From positions 1 through 30,755 of IMG/VR virus record IMGVR_UViG_3300032607_000575: DNA of 30,755 nucleotides; one strand, written 5' to 3'. Positions 1 through 7,166 of this stretch are shown one piece after another. The first letter of the stretch is position 1. Every line of letters begins with the position of its first letter. The notes under the pieces were generated by a model. It searched no databases. It saw only the letters and a list, made by a program, of their open reading frames with translations, and had not been told where the DNA came from. The stretch comes from a virus. Position numbers and translations under genes: made by a program.

Positions 1-155
1 ATCCGTTTATAGTTGTTTTATGTACAGCTATAATAATCGTAATAACTGCAATAGTTATAGCCATAGATATTCCAAAGGCTAAAAAAAAAATTGTGGATTC
101 AGAAATCTATGATCATGCCGGATTTATTAAATTTATGGATAAGCATAAACGTTAA
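1..155 (+). CDS. Membrane protein, 5'-truncated at window edge
   Basis: An open frame runs from base 3 to the TAA at 153-155 and has no start inside the window. The visible 50 residues begin with one long hydrophobic segment rich in Ile, Val and Ala (about residues 2-23). A basic patch (KAKKK) and a short polar tail ending HKR follow, as in a single-pass membrane protein with a cytoplasmic C-terminus. If the window is circular, this frame continues in phase from the unfinished gene at 30557-30755. The function is not recognised. Confidence 0.55.
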   Translation, partial: PFIVVLCTAIIIVITAIVIAIDIPKAKKKIVDSEIYDHAGFIKFMDKHKR

Positions 156-378
156 TCAACATATTAAAAAACCTAATAATGAATTAGCAACGGTTTACGC
201 CGAAAATGGAATGCACTTTGTAATGATTAAAGGCGCAATAAAAATTCCAAGCATAGTTAAAACAATTGTTACCGATGATTTTAAAAATGATTATGCAAAA
301 GTTGAAATAACTTTAGATTGCAATATTGTTCAAAATTATTCACAAGCATTAGCAATTTATAAACCTAAAGAGGAATGA
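109..378 (+). CDS. Hypothetical protein, start uncertain
   Basis: This reading frame ends at 378 and overlaps the next gene by 4 bases. The first 47 bases from the ATG at 109 overlap the upstream membrane protein. ATG 115 or a rarer start near 160 is also possible, and the frame remains open upstream to a TTG at 91. The part from about residue 25 onward looks like a small beta-rich protein (VEITLDCNIVQNYSQALAIY). No family is recognised. The tight coupling to the nuclease gene supports it as a real gene. Confidence 0.5.
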   Translation: MIMPDLLNLWISINVNQHIKKPNNELATVYAENGMHFVMIKGAIKIPSIVKTIVTDDFKNDYAKVEITLDCNIVQNYSQALAIYKPKEE

Positions 379-788
379 AAAAAGAAGAACATCACCTGCA
401 AGTGATCCTATGTCAGTATCTTGATTGGAATGGCTATGACTTTTTTAGCATTCCAAATGGTGGGTTAAGACATCCAAGGGTAGGGAGGGCATTGACAGCA
501 GAGGGATTAAGGGCCGGTGCAGCTGATCTGTTTATCGTTTTGGCTAATAATACCCATCATGGCCTGTTCATTGAAGTAAAATTTGCCGATGGTAAGCAAC
601 AGCCAAACCAAAAGAAATTTCAATTAATGGTAGAACATCATGGATATTGCTACAAAATAGTCAGATCATTAGATGATCTAATTGATGTTTTAAGGATTTT
701 TAAATCAGATCCTATCATTGATCTGTATCAAGCCGGATACAGGTCTGGATACATTGATGGTAAGCTACAAGAACAAATATTAAGATGA
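375..788 (+). CDS. VRR-NUC domain endonuclease
   Basis: This 137-residue protein matches the VRR-NUC branch of the PD-(D/E)XK nucleases. Visible motifs are PNGG (27-30), an Arg-rich stretch to AGAADLF with D51, then FIEVK with E67 and K69, followed by GKQ and Q79. These are the expected metal-binding and catalytic residues. Phage VRR-NUC proteins are stand-alone structure-specific or Holliday-junction-type nucleases, often near replication or packaging genes. About 45 residues after the core (from position 95) have no obvious motif. It overlaps its neighbours by 4 bases on each side. The family call is strong; the DNA substrate is inferred. Confidence 0.88.
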   Translation: MKKEEHHLQVILCQYLDWNGYDFFSIPNGGLRHPRVGRALTAEGLRAGAADLFIVLANNTHHGLFIEVKFADGKQQPNQKKFQLMVEHHGYCYKIVRSLDDLIDVLRIFKSDPIIDLYQAGYRSGYIDGKLQEQILR

Positions 789-1021
789 AACCTAATTATC
801 AAGCTGCATGGGATTGGGGCCATCAGTATTTATTATCTAATGAATCTATAGATATTCAACTAACAGGGTGGGAATATGTCACAAATTCTCGAATATTTGT
901 GTCAGTTACTATAAATCGTTTACACAGCCATTGCCCACAGGATAGCAAAATGGCATTTATAAGATTGCAAAAATTTAAAAACCTAATCAATGAGTTACGA
1001 CAAAAAGAAAAACAAAATTAA
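785..1021 (+). CDS. Hypothetical phage protein (78 aa)
   Basis: The gene starts with ATGA overlapping the nuclease stop and its end overlaps the next gene by 32 bases. The protein has a Trp-containing N-terminus (AAWDWGHQYLL), a central beta-like stretch and a Lys/Glu-rich helical C-terminus (LINELRQKEKQN). No catalytic motif, signal peptide or membrane segment is seen and no family is recognised. Its position in a translationally coupled chain supports its being expressed. Confidence 0.6.
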   Translation: MKPNYQAAWDWGHQYLLSNESIDIQLTGWEYVTNSRIFVSVTINRLHSHCPQDSKMAFIRLQKFKNLINELRQKEKQN

Positions 1022-1361
1022 AATTTTAACATATTTTGCATTATGCCAAAATTTGCTTGATTTTATTGATGGTGGATGGATTGGGCATCCGGCTAACAGA
1101 CAGTCTGTTAAATCAGCTACAAACCATTTGATTAAGGAATTGGAAAGGGCAAACAAAACATTATTTCCACCGGAGAAATCAGGTGATGAATTATTACAAG
1201 CATTAGACACATTCCAAAATGCCTGTACAGCCATGGAATCTTTTTTTATTCTGGGAATGGAAATGGATACAATGGATCAAATTCGTAAGGATTCATTAAA
1301 TACCCAGATAAATATTTTGCTAAAATCATACGGTGTAGATTGTTGGCAGAAACCTATGTAA
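990..1361 (+). CDS. Hypothetical phage protein (123 aa)
   Basis: This mostly helical protein is soluble and lacks any recognised motif. The first 10 residues (MSYDKKKNKI) are read from the overlap with the preceding gene. The rest contains LIKELERANKTLF and FFILGMEMDTMDQI, typical of small helical phage proteins. It is the last gene before a terminator-like hairpin (1361-1380), so it probably closes the first operon. An antisense frame of 79 residues over the same bases is a shadow. Confidence 0.65.
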   Translation: MSYDKKKNKIKILTYFALCQNLLDFIDGGWIGHPANRQSVKSATNHLIKELERANKTLFPPEKSGDELLQALDTFQNACTAMESFFILGMEMDTMDQIRKDSLNTQINILLKSYGVDCWQKPM

Positions 1362-1381
1362 AAACTATGGAAATAGTTTTT
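1360..1381 (+). terminator. Rho-independent terminator-like hairpin
   Basis: AAAACTA (1361-1367) pairs with TAGTTTT (1374-1380) around a 6-base loop and the arm runs into a short T tract. It overlaps the stop of the preceding gene and separates it from the DUF3310 operon. The stem is AU-rich, so efficiency may be modest. Confidence 0.5.
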
Positions 1382-1388
1382 ACATTTG
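1381..1388 (+). promoter_or_regulatory. Bacteroidota-type -7 promoter element
   Basis: TACATTTG matches the TAnnTTTG -7 consensus and lies just after a terminator-like hairpin, 63 bases upstream of the DUF3310 gene. No TTG lies 17-23 bases upstream, so the -33 element is not evident. The leader between it and the gene can form a GCTGTT (1393-1398) / AACAGC (1410-1415) hairpin. Confidence 0.45.
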
Positions 1389-1451
1389 TATGGCTGTTGG
1401 GTGAGGAATAACAGCAGGTACAAAAGCACTTATTAACCTAAATCAATAGAA

Positions 1452-1670
1452 ATGAATTATACAGATCAGCCAGATATGGTGAATAAACCACCACATTATC
1501 AGACTATAACAGGGCCACAGCCAATAGATATAATTGAACAGTTTAATTTATCGTTTCATACCGGTAATGCCATTAAATACATTTTAAGGGCAGGTAGGAA
1601 AGGTAGTGAAAGAGAGGATTTAGAAAAAGCAATTTGGTATTTAAGAAGACACATAAATAATAAATTATGA
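1452..1670 (+). CDS. DUF3310 domain protein
   Basis: This 72-residue protein carries the DUF3310 signature: VNKPPHY near residue 10, PIDIIEQ, then FHTGNAIKYILRAGRKG, and EDLEKAIWYLRRHI. In other phages this domain is often annotated nucleotide-kinase-like, but its biochemical role is not settled. It is the first gene of a tightly packed set that leads into the terminase genes. It is preceded by a structured 63-base leader with a TAnnTTTG element, and its stop overlaps the next ATG (ATGA). Confidence 0.9.
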   Translation: MNYTDQPDMVNKPPHYQTITGPQPIDIIEQFNLSFHTGNAIKYILRAGRKGSEREDLEKAIWYLRRHINNKL

Positions 1671-1810
1671 CATATTTCGGAATTAAAACAACAAGGCACA
1701 CCATAGAAGTACTGCCATCAATTCGCATTAATCTGCCTAAAAAGAACAGAAATGATGTAATCATATTTTCATGGATCATGTGGGAATTTGTAATCGGTTA
1801 TGATCGTTAA
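1667..1810 (+). CDS. Small hypothetical protein (47 aa)
   Basis: An ATGA overlap with DUF3310 opens a 47-residue frame (MTYFGIKTTRHTIEV, ending FVIGYDR). It stops at 1808-1810, where the next ATG begins. The C-terminal third is hydrophobic (VIIFSWIMWEFVIG) and could be membrane-associated. No family is recognised. The perfect start/stop interlocking on both sides is the main evidence that it is a gene. Confidence 0.5.
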   Translation: MTYFGIKTTRHTIEVLPSIRINLPKKNRNDVIIFSWIMWEFVIGYDR

Positions 1811-1908
1811 TGGATAGGCTGATCATAGAATCAATCTTTTTTGGTGGCATAATAGTTGCATTTATTATATTTATGATTTACATCATCATAGATGAAAAGA
1901 ATAAATAA
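1810..1908 (+). CDS. Membrane microprotein (32 aa)
   Basis: The ATG at 1810 overlaps the previous stop (TAATG) and its TAA overlaps the next ATG in the same way. The 32-residue product is almost entirely one transmembrane helix (IESIFFGGIIVAFIIFMIYIII) with a charged DEKNK tail. Its role is unknown. It may be a small inner-membrane protein or mainly serve translational coupling to the ParB-like gene. Confidence 0.5.
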   Translation: MDRLIIESIFFGGIIVAFIIFMIYIIIDEKNK

Positions 1909-2411
1909 TGATTGAAGAAGTAAACATTAAGCTAATTATCCCTAATCCATCCAATCCAAGGATTATTAAGGATACCAAATTTGCTAAATTGGTTAAATCT
2001 ATCAAGGATTTTCCCGAAATGTTAGCGCTACGGCCCATTGTTGTAGATCATTACATGGTTGTTCTGGGGGGAAATATGCGATTAAAAGCCTGCATAGAAG
2101 CCGGCATGAAAAGAGTATCAATCATTAGGGCAAATCATTTAACAGCAGATCAGCAAAAGGAGTTTATTATTAAGGATAATGTTGGTTATGGTGAATGGGA
2201 TTGGGATATATTAGCCAATCAATGGGATGAACACTTGTTAAATGATTGGGGTTTAGATGTGCCTGTGTTTGAACCGACATTGGAACCAGAGCCAGAGGAA
2301 TCACCGGTAGAATTATTCTTAATTGAGTTGACATTTAATGATGAAGAATCAAGGCAAAAAGCATATCAAGAATTGATTGAAAAGGGTTATAATGTAAGAT
2401 TAAGCAAATGA
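1908..2411 (+). CDS. ParB/sulfiredoxin-like N-terminal domain protein
   Basis: The 167-residue protein starts with a ParB-type N-terminal domain (about 1-90): NPSNPRIIKD, SIKDFPEMLALRPIVV and the LGGNMRLKACIEAG segment that forms the nucleotide or catalytic pocket in this fold. A conserved FIIKDNVGYGEWDWDILAN segment and DWGLDVP follow. The acidic linker (EPTLEPEPEESP) leads to a small C-terminal region. Such single-domain proteins are common next to terminase genes in Bacteroidota phages. There is no partner ParA and no ParB HTH, so plasmid partitioning is unlikely. A role in DNA processing for packaging is inference. Confidence 0.8.
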   Translation: MIEEVNIKLIIPNPSNPRIIKDTKFAKLVKSIKDFPEMLALRPIVVDHYMVVLGGNMRLKACIEAGMKRVSIIRANHLTADQQKEFIIKDNVGYGEWDWDILANQWDEHLLNDWGLDVPVFEPTLEPEPEESPVELFLIELTFNDEESRQKAYQELIEKGYNVRLSK

Positions 2412-2770
2412 GGAGGCCAAAAGCAACATCAGGGAATAAAAAGCGAATGATCCAAGCATTGGAAAAATCGTTGGGCATCGTTACCACAGCTGCAAAGTTG
2501 GTAGGTATTGAACGCACTACGCATTACCTTTGGATGAATACGGATCCTGTATATAAACAACAGGTAGAGGAAATAAATGATATTGCATTAGATCTGTCAG
2601 AATCAAAGCTACATAGCCAGATTATGAAAGAAAACATAGTGGCAATTATATTTCATTTAAAAACAAAAGGTAAGGGCAGAGGATATGTGGAAAGAACAGA
2701 AATCAAACACGAAACAGGTGTAGAATCATCAATCATAGAATGGACACCGGCAAAGATCGAAAACGAGTAG
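2408..2770 (+). CDS. Terminase small subunit-like DNA-binding protein
   Basis: The 120-residue protein has a basic N-terminus (MRRPKA), then a helix-turn-helix (about 15-45: MIQALEKSLGIVTTAAKLVGIERTTHYLWM in several short helices). Helical oligomerisation segments follow (VEEINDIALDLSESKLHSQI), and then an acidic C-terminus. This layout is that of small terminases that recognise the packaging site. It overlaps the ParB-like gene by 4 bases and the large terminase by 31. The sequence family was not matched precisely, but the position directly before terL makes the call likely. Confidence 0.8.
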   Translation: MRRPKATSGNKKRMIQALEKSLGIVTTAAKLVGIERTTHYLWMNTDPVYKQQVEEINDIALDLSESKLHSQIMKENIVAIIFHLKTKGKGRGYVERTEIKHETGVESSIIEWTPAKIENE

Positions 2771-3924
2771 TACAGGAATGCAATGTACAATTTTACCAAA
2801 CATTAAACAGCAAGGCAAGAATTAAGGTACATCAAGGTGGCACCAGATCCGGTAAAACCTATGCGATTTGTCAATACCTAATCTACAAGCTAACAAGCAG
2901 CACAAAGCCATTAGTAATCAGTATAGTGCGCAAGACATTGCCGGCCATTAAAGGATCAGTGCAAAGGGATTTTATGGAAATTCTTGATAAGTTAGGAATC
3001 TTATTTTTAGGCAATCACAACAAATCCGAAAACACATACACATTTGGCCATCATACAGTGGAGTTTTTATCAGTTGATGAACCACAAAAGATTAGGGGCA
3101 GGAAACGTAATATTTGCTATATCAATGAGGGCAATGAGTTAGATTACGAGGATTACAGGCAGTTATTAATGAGAACAGAGGATGAAATGATTATAGATTT
3201 TAACCCATCTGATCCCATACATTGGATTTATGATCAGGTTATAGATCGTGAGGATTGTGAAACATGGATTACCACATATTTGGATAATAAGTTTTTAGCA
3301 CCGGAATTAGTAGCAGAAATAGAAAGATTAAAGGAAAGGGATCCGGATTATTGGCGAGTGTATGGGGAAGGGAAAAGAGCAGTATTTTCCGAAAGGCAGA
3401 TTTTCCCAAAATGGGAACAGATCCCTAAAGATAATTTTCCGGAGTTTGATGAAATATTCTATGGATTGGATTTTGGTTATGCACAGGATCCTACAGCCAT
3501 TGTGCAGATAGCCAAGGTAAGAAATCGCTTATATCTGCATGAGGTTTGTTACAAAAAGGGCATGACAAACAGGGATATTGCCGAGTTTATTAAGTCCAAT
3601 GGCTATGATCAGGATTTATTTTATTGCGATTCAGCAGAACCAAAATCAATTGAGGAATTAAGGCAGATGGATATATTAGCCAAAGGGGCAATAAAAGGCA
3701 CCGGATCTATAAACGCAGGCATTAGTTTACTAAAGGAATATGATGTCTTTTATAGCTATGAAAGCAAGAATTTACACCATGAATTTCAATTTTATTTTTG
3801 GGAACAGCTTAAAGATGGCACCATTATTAATAAACCAATGGACAAACAAAACCATTTAATGGATGCAATCCGGTATGGGGTGTATTCAAAGTATAAAAAT
3901 AGGAATGATTTTTTTGTGATTTAA
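2740..3924 (+). CDS. terL: Terminase large subunit
   Basis: This 394-residue protein is the packaging motor and nuclease of the PBSX/Terminase_3 type. The N-terminal ATPase has Walker A GGTRSGKT (33-40) and a Walker-B-like ICYINEGN in which E130 is the probable catalytic glutamate, preceded by Asn where Asp is usual. The C-terminal RNase-H-like nuclease has LDFGY with D244, CDSAEP with D297 and HLMDAIRYG with D375 as candidate metal ligands. The length is normal for the family. The start at 2740 overlaps the small terminase frame by 31 bases, which is consistent with coupled translation. Confidence 0.95.
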   Translation: MDTGKDRKRVVQECNVQFYQTLNSKARIKVHQGGTRSGKTYAICQYLIYKLTSSTKPLVISIVRKTLPAIKGSVQRDFMEILDKLGILFLGNHNKSENTYTFGHHTVEFLSVDEPQKIRGRKRNICYINEGNELDYEDYRQLLMRTEDEMIIDFNPSDPIHWIYDQVIDREDCETWITTYLDNKFLAPELVAEIERLKERDPDYWRVYGEGKRAVFSERQIFPKWEQIPKDNFPEFDEIFYGLDFGYAQDPTAIVQIAKVRNRLYLHEVCYKKGMTNRDIAEFIKSNGYDQDLFYCDSAEPKSIEELRQMDILAKGAIKGTGSINAGISLLKEYDVFYSYESKNLHHEFQFYFWEQLKDGTIINKPMDKQNHLMDAIRYGVYSKYKNRNDFFVI

Positions 3925-3929
3925 ATCGT

Positions 3930-3937
3930 TATTTTTG
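3930..3937 (+). promoter_or_regulatory. -7 promoter element upstream of portal gene
   Basis: TATTTTTG fits TAnnTTTG and ends 19 bases before the portal ATG at 3957. It fills most of the only gap between terL and portal. A TTTG lies at 3913-3916 but is too close for the usual -33 spacing. Confidence 0.45.
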
Positions 3938-3956
3938 ACAAAAAAAAGCGCATATC

Positions 3957-5336
3957 ATGGCAGGTATAATAGATACATTTAAACAATCAATCATCAAAGC
4001 ATTAGGCGGAACAGATCCGGCATATAATAAGTTATTGTACCAATGGCTAGGGACATCCATTATCATGCAAGAGGAAAACGATCAGTCGTTTATCATTAAT
4101 GGATACCAAAGAAATGCTACTGTTTATTCTATTATTAACCTGATTACCAAGGCAGCTACCACAATACCATTTCAGATCTATGAAGTAAATAATAAAAATA
4201 CAGCCAAGCAATACAAGGCCATGACATCTGGGATTATGGATGGTGGTGCCATGTATAAAGCTAATGTGTTACGCAAAAGAGCATTTACACAGATCACAGA
4301 TAGTCCATTAGAAGCATTATTAACAAGGCCAAATCCGGAACAATCATTTAGTACTTTTTTACAGGAATTGATTGCATTTGGTAAGCTAACAGGTAACAGA
4401 TACATTTATGGTATTAAGCCATCAAGTGGCCCAAACCAAGGTAAATTTGGTCAGCTGTATGTTTTGCCATCACAATTGGTAGAAATTGTTTCACAGGGTT
4501 TAACAGATCCAATTAGTGGATACAGGATCCGGTACAATGCCACACAGGAAATTAATCCAGAGGACATTTGCCACATTAAAGATTTTAATCCGGATTATAA
4601 CAGCGCAGGATCTAACTTATATGGTCAATCACCTTTGCGCGCAGGTTTAAGGGTATTAACGGCAAACAATGAAGCTGTAACAACAGGTGTAAAATACCTG
4701 CAAAATCAGACATCAAGGGGAATGCTAATTGATAAGGAAGGAACCATAAACCAAGTGCAAGCACAGGCGCTAAAGGACAATTTTAGAAAGCAATATCAAG
4801 GCACAAACAATGCCGGTGATGTGATTGTATCATCAAAGGATTTATCATGGGTAAATTTTGGATTAAGTGCAGCAGATTTATCATTAATTGAGCAGTACAA
4901 TGGCACAGTAAAGGATCTATGTAACATTTACAATATACCGGTGCAATTGCTTAACAATACGGATTCATCTACCTACAATAACATGAAGGAGGCCAAAAAG
5001 GCCATGTATCAAAATGCTGTAATCCCAGAACTAATTAAAATTAGGGATGAGTTAAATAGATGGTTAGTGCCACAATTTGGGGCCAATCTATATTTAGATT
5101 TTGATTTCACGATGATCAGTGAAATGCAAGAGGAAGTGGATAAGTTGGTGGCGCAGCTTGCATCGGCATGGTGGATTACACCTAATGAGAAAAGAGATGC
5201 GATGAATTATGGTAAGGATGAAGTAAATGCCTACATGAATGATTATTTTATCCCAACATCATTAGCGCCACAGAATGTTAGCATAGATGCGTTGGAGAAT
5301 CCAAAGGCATTAGACATTGATTATGATCTAAAATAG
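3957..5336 (+). CDS. Phage portal protein (HK97 family)
   Basis: The 459-residue protein matches the HK97-type portal family. Features are a short N-terminal arm, a core with RNATVYSIINLITKAATTIPFQIYE (split over 50-80), the clip/stem region around RPNPEQSFSTFLQELIAFGKLTGNRYIYG, and HIKDFNP...YGQSPLRAGLRVL near the middle. The later QLLNNTDSSTYNNMKEAKKAMYQNAVIPEL segment is typical of the stem and crown. Portals form the dodecameric DNA gate to which terminase docks. It is followed after 2 bases by the minor head protein, as in SPP1-like and Mu-like gene orders. Confidence 0.94.
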   Translation: MAGIIDTFKQSIIKALGGTDPAYNKLLYQWLGTSIIMQEENDQSFIINGYQRNATVYSIINLITKAATTIPFQIYEVNNKNTAKQYKAMTSGIMDGGAMYKANVLRKRAFTQITDSPLEALLTRPNPEQSFSTFLQELIAFGKLTGNRYIYGIKPSSGPNQGKFGQLYVLPSQLVEIVSQGLTDPISGYRIRYNATQEINPEDICHIKDFNPDYNSAGSNLYGQSPLRAGLRVLTANNEAVTTGVKYLQNQTSRGMLIDKEGTINQVQAQALKDNFRKQYQGTNNAGDVIVSSKDLSWVNFGLSAADLSLIEQYNGTVKDLCNIYNIPVQLLNNTDSSTYNNMKEAKKAMYQNAVIPELIKIRDELNRWLVPQFGANLYLDFDFTMISEMQEEVDKLVAQLASAWWITPNEKRDAMNYGKDEVNAYMNDYFIPTSLAPQNVSIDALENPKALDIDYDLK

Positions 5337-5338
5337 TT

Positions 5339-6910
5339 ATGCTATTATCCAGAGAATATCAGATAAAAGCAGCGAAGGAAAATTACACAGCTAAATTTAG
5401 CGAGCAATTAACCAAGGCCGAAAAATCATCTGTAAGGGATTTTTATAAGTTTTATAATGATCAATATGATCAGGCATCGGCTATGTTTATCAGACAGGGT
5501 GCATTATCAGCCACAGATGTATCAGTATTTTTTAATGATATCGATTTAATCAATATGTACACAGAAATGTACAGTAAGATTGGTTTACATTTTGCGTTGT
5601 GGTACTACAAGAATGTGAATAAATTACTTGAAAAAGCAAGCGATTTAGATAATTTGATGACCATTTGGCAAAAATCATTTGCATTTGTAGGTCAACAAGT
5701 GGGGGCGCAGAGGGTTACATTAGTCAGTGGCACAGCTAAAAACACATTAATTGCAGTTACTCAAAAGCTAATGGCTGATCCTGCATTCATGAACCAAGGG
5801 GAAAAGGTCAAAGCCAAGATGCTTAAAACGCAGTTTAATAAATATAGCACGTATCAAGCTAAAAGATTAGTACGTACAGAGGCCACAAATGCTGCTAATT
5901 ATGCCACTATTGTATCTGCTCAAAGTGTATTTGAGGGTAGTGATCTAATGAAAACATGGCATACATCAATTGATGGTAGAGAAAGAGCAAGCCATGGCCG
6001 AGCCAATGGGCAAACAGTTCCTAATGCCGGTAAATTTACTGTTCAAGGTCAATTCCTTAAATGGGCAGGGGATCCGGCAGGATCAGCAAGTAATGTGATT
6101 AATTGCAGATGTGGTGTTAGTGTATTTCCGAAACCTAATGCCCAGACTACAGGCGAAAACATTACAGACATTGGATTTGGAGTTGCACAGGCACAAGTAC
6201 AAAGCGCCATTACAGAGGCATTAATTACACCGGAGGTTGCCACAACAATTGCAGTGGAGGCGCAACAAGTTAATTTACAATCACAAAAAGAATTAATGAG
6301 GCCAGATAATTGGTATGAAGTTTTAGGGAATAATAAAATAAATGATGATTTTTTAGCTTTATTACCACAAAAAGTGGAATTAATAAAAGCAAATATTCCA
6401 ATATCAGATGCATTAGGAATTCAAGTAAGAATAGGTAAATATGCAAGAAATGGCCAAAGATTAACAAGAACAATTACACATGAATTTGGTCATGTTATTC
6501 ATACTGAAAGATTTTGGTTAACAGAAAATTTTTCAGATCCAATAATTAATCAATATTTTAAAAAGCATCAAAATATGATTGGATTAAATTTAAGAGGTGA
6601 AGAACGAATGATAGCTTTACAAAAATTTAATTTTAAATTAACAACTATTAATGAATCATTATTCCCAGAATTAACAAATAGTCAATTTTTAGGATTAGAT
6701 GGAGATGTTAAAGATTTTTTTGGTGCATTATCTAAAAATAAAGTTGGAAGCGGTCATGATACATCATATTATGTCGGAAATAAAGGTAAATATGAATATG
6801 TGGCTCATGCATTTGAAAATAAATATGCAGGCAATATAGTATTTGAAAAAATATATCCTGAATTCTTTAAAGACTCAATAGAAATGTTAGACTTATTAAT
6901 TAATAGATAA
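5339..6910 (+). CDS. Minor head (MuF/SPP1 gp7) protein fused to putative zinc metallopeptidase toxin domain
   Basis: This 523-residue protein has two parts. The first (to about 265) is a MuF/SPP1 gp7 head-morphogenesis domain: RLVRTEATNAANYA with R179-E181, WHTSIDGRERASHGRANG, FLKWAGDPAGSA and NCRCGV (C256, C258). After a linker, residues about 314-523 hold HEFGH (H381, E382, H385) and later YEYVAHAF, where E486 could be the third zinc ligand, as in a gluzincin-like peptidase. By hand count GC is about 42% over 5701-6300 but about 25% over 6301-6900, so the C-terminal domain seems acquired. Known MuF polymorphic toxins share this layout and are thought to be packaged in the head. Toxicity and substrate are inferred. 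It could instead be a structural or lytic protease. Confidence 0.88.
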   Translation: MLLSREYQIKAAKENYTAKFSEQLTKAEKSSVRDFYKFYNDQYDQASAMFIRQGALSATDVSVFFNDIDLINMYTEMYSKIGLHFALWYYKNVNKLLEKASDLDNLMTIWQKSFAFVGQQVGAQRVTLVSGTAKNTLIAVTQKLMADPAFMNQGEKVKAKMLKTQFNKYSTYQAKRLVRTEATNAANYATIVSAQSVFEGSDLMKTWHTSIDGRERASHGRANGQTVPNAGKFTVQGQFLKWAGDPAGSASNVINCRCGVSVFPKPNAQTTGENITDIGFGVAQAQVQSAITEALITPEVATTIAVEAQQVNLQSQKELMRPDNWYEVLGNNKINDDFLALLPQKVELIKANIPISDALGIQVRIGKYARNGQRLTRTITHEFGHVIHTERFWLTENFSDPIINQYFKKHQNMIGLNLRGEERMIALQKFNFKLTTINESLFPELTNSQFLGLDGDVKDFFGALSKNKVGSGHDTSYYVGNKGKYEYVAHAFENKYAGNIVFEKIYPEFFKDSIEMLDLLINR

Positions 6911-7107
6911 TGGAAGAATTAAATAAATTAATTGATCAGTATGTAAAATTTCATCCGAATGCAACTAATCCATTAGATTGGTTTTGGATTGCAGGGGTTG
7001 AGTATTTGATTGAAAAACTAAAAAATGCAAATGGTAGAGAATTGATTTATGTTTTAGCAAACGAATCAATTTTTGATGGAGGGTATATTTCTTATAAGGA
7101 AAATTAA
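6910..7107 (+). CDS. Orphan 65-aa protein, candidate immunity protein
   Basis: The start codon overlaps the stop of the MuF fusion by one base (TAATG). The protein is small, soluble and helical (MEELNKLIDQYVKF, then DWFWIAGVEYLIEKLKNA, then a short tail). It matches no head protein known to me. Its GC is near 26%, the same as the toxin-like domain and well below the flanking head genes. It is therefore probably part of the same acquired cassette. In MuF toxin loci an immunity gene commonly follows directly, so an antitoxin role is the best guess; nothing in the sequence proves it. Confidence 0.7.
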   Translation: MEELNKLIDQYVKFHPNATNPLDWFWIAGVEYLIEKLKNANGRELIYVLANESIFDGGYISYKEN

Positions 7108-7141
7108 TTTTACCAATCTGTTTTCTAATTAACTATTTAAC

Positions 7142-7149
7142 TAATTTTG
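7142..7149 (+). promoter_or_regulatory. -7 promoter element upstream of prohead protease
   Basis: TAATTTTG is an exact TAnnTTTG match ending 17 bases before the protease ATG at 7167. The surrounding TTTAACTAATTTTGA recurs almost identically before the metallophosphoesterase gene (23735-23750). A clear TTG at -33 is not seen; a T-rich tract at 7121-7124 may substitute. Confidence 0.55.
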
Positions 7150-7166
7150 ACAAAAAGTAAAACGAT

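Noticed and set aside
1908-2411. ParB-like protein as part of a plasmid-type partition system
   Set aside because: No ParA-like ATPase, no ParB HTH domain and no parS-like palindromes were seen nearby.
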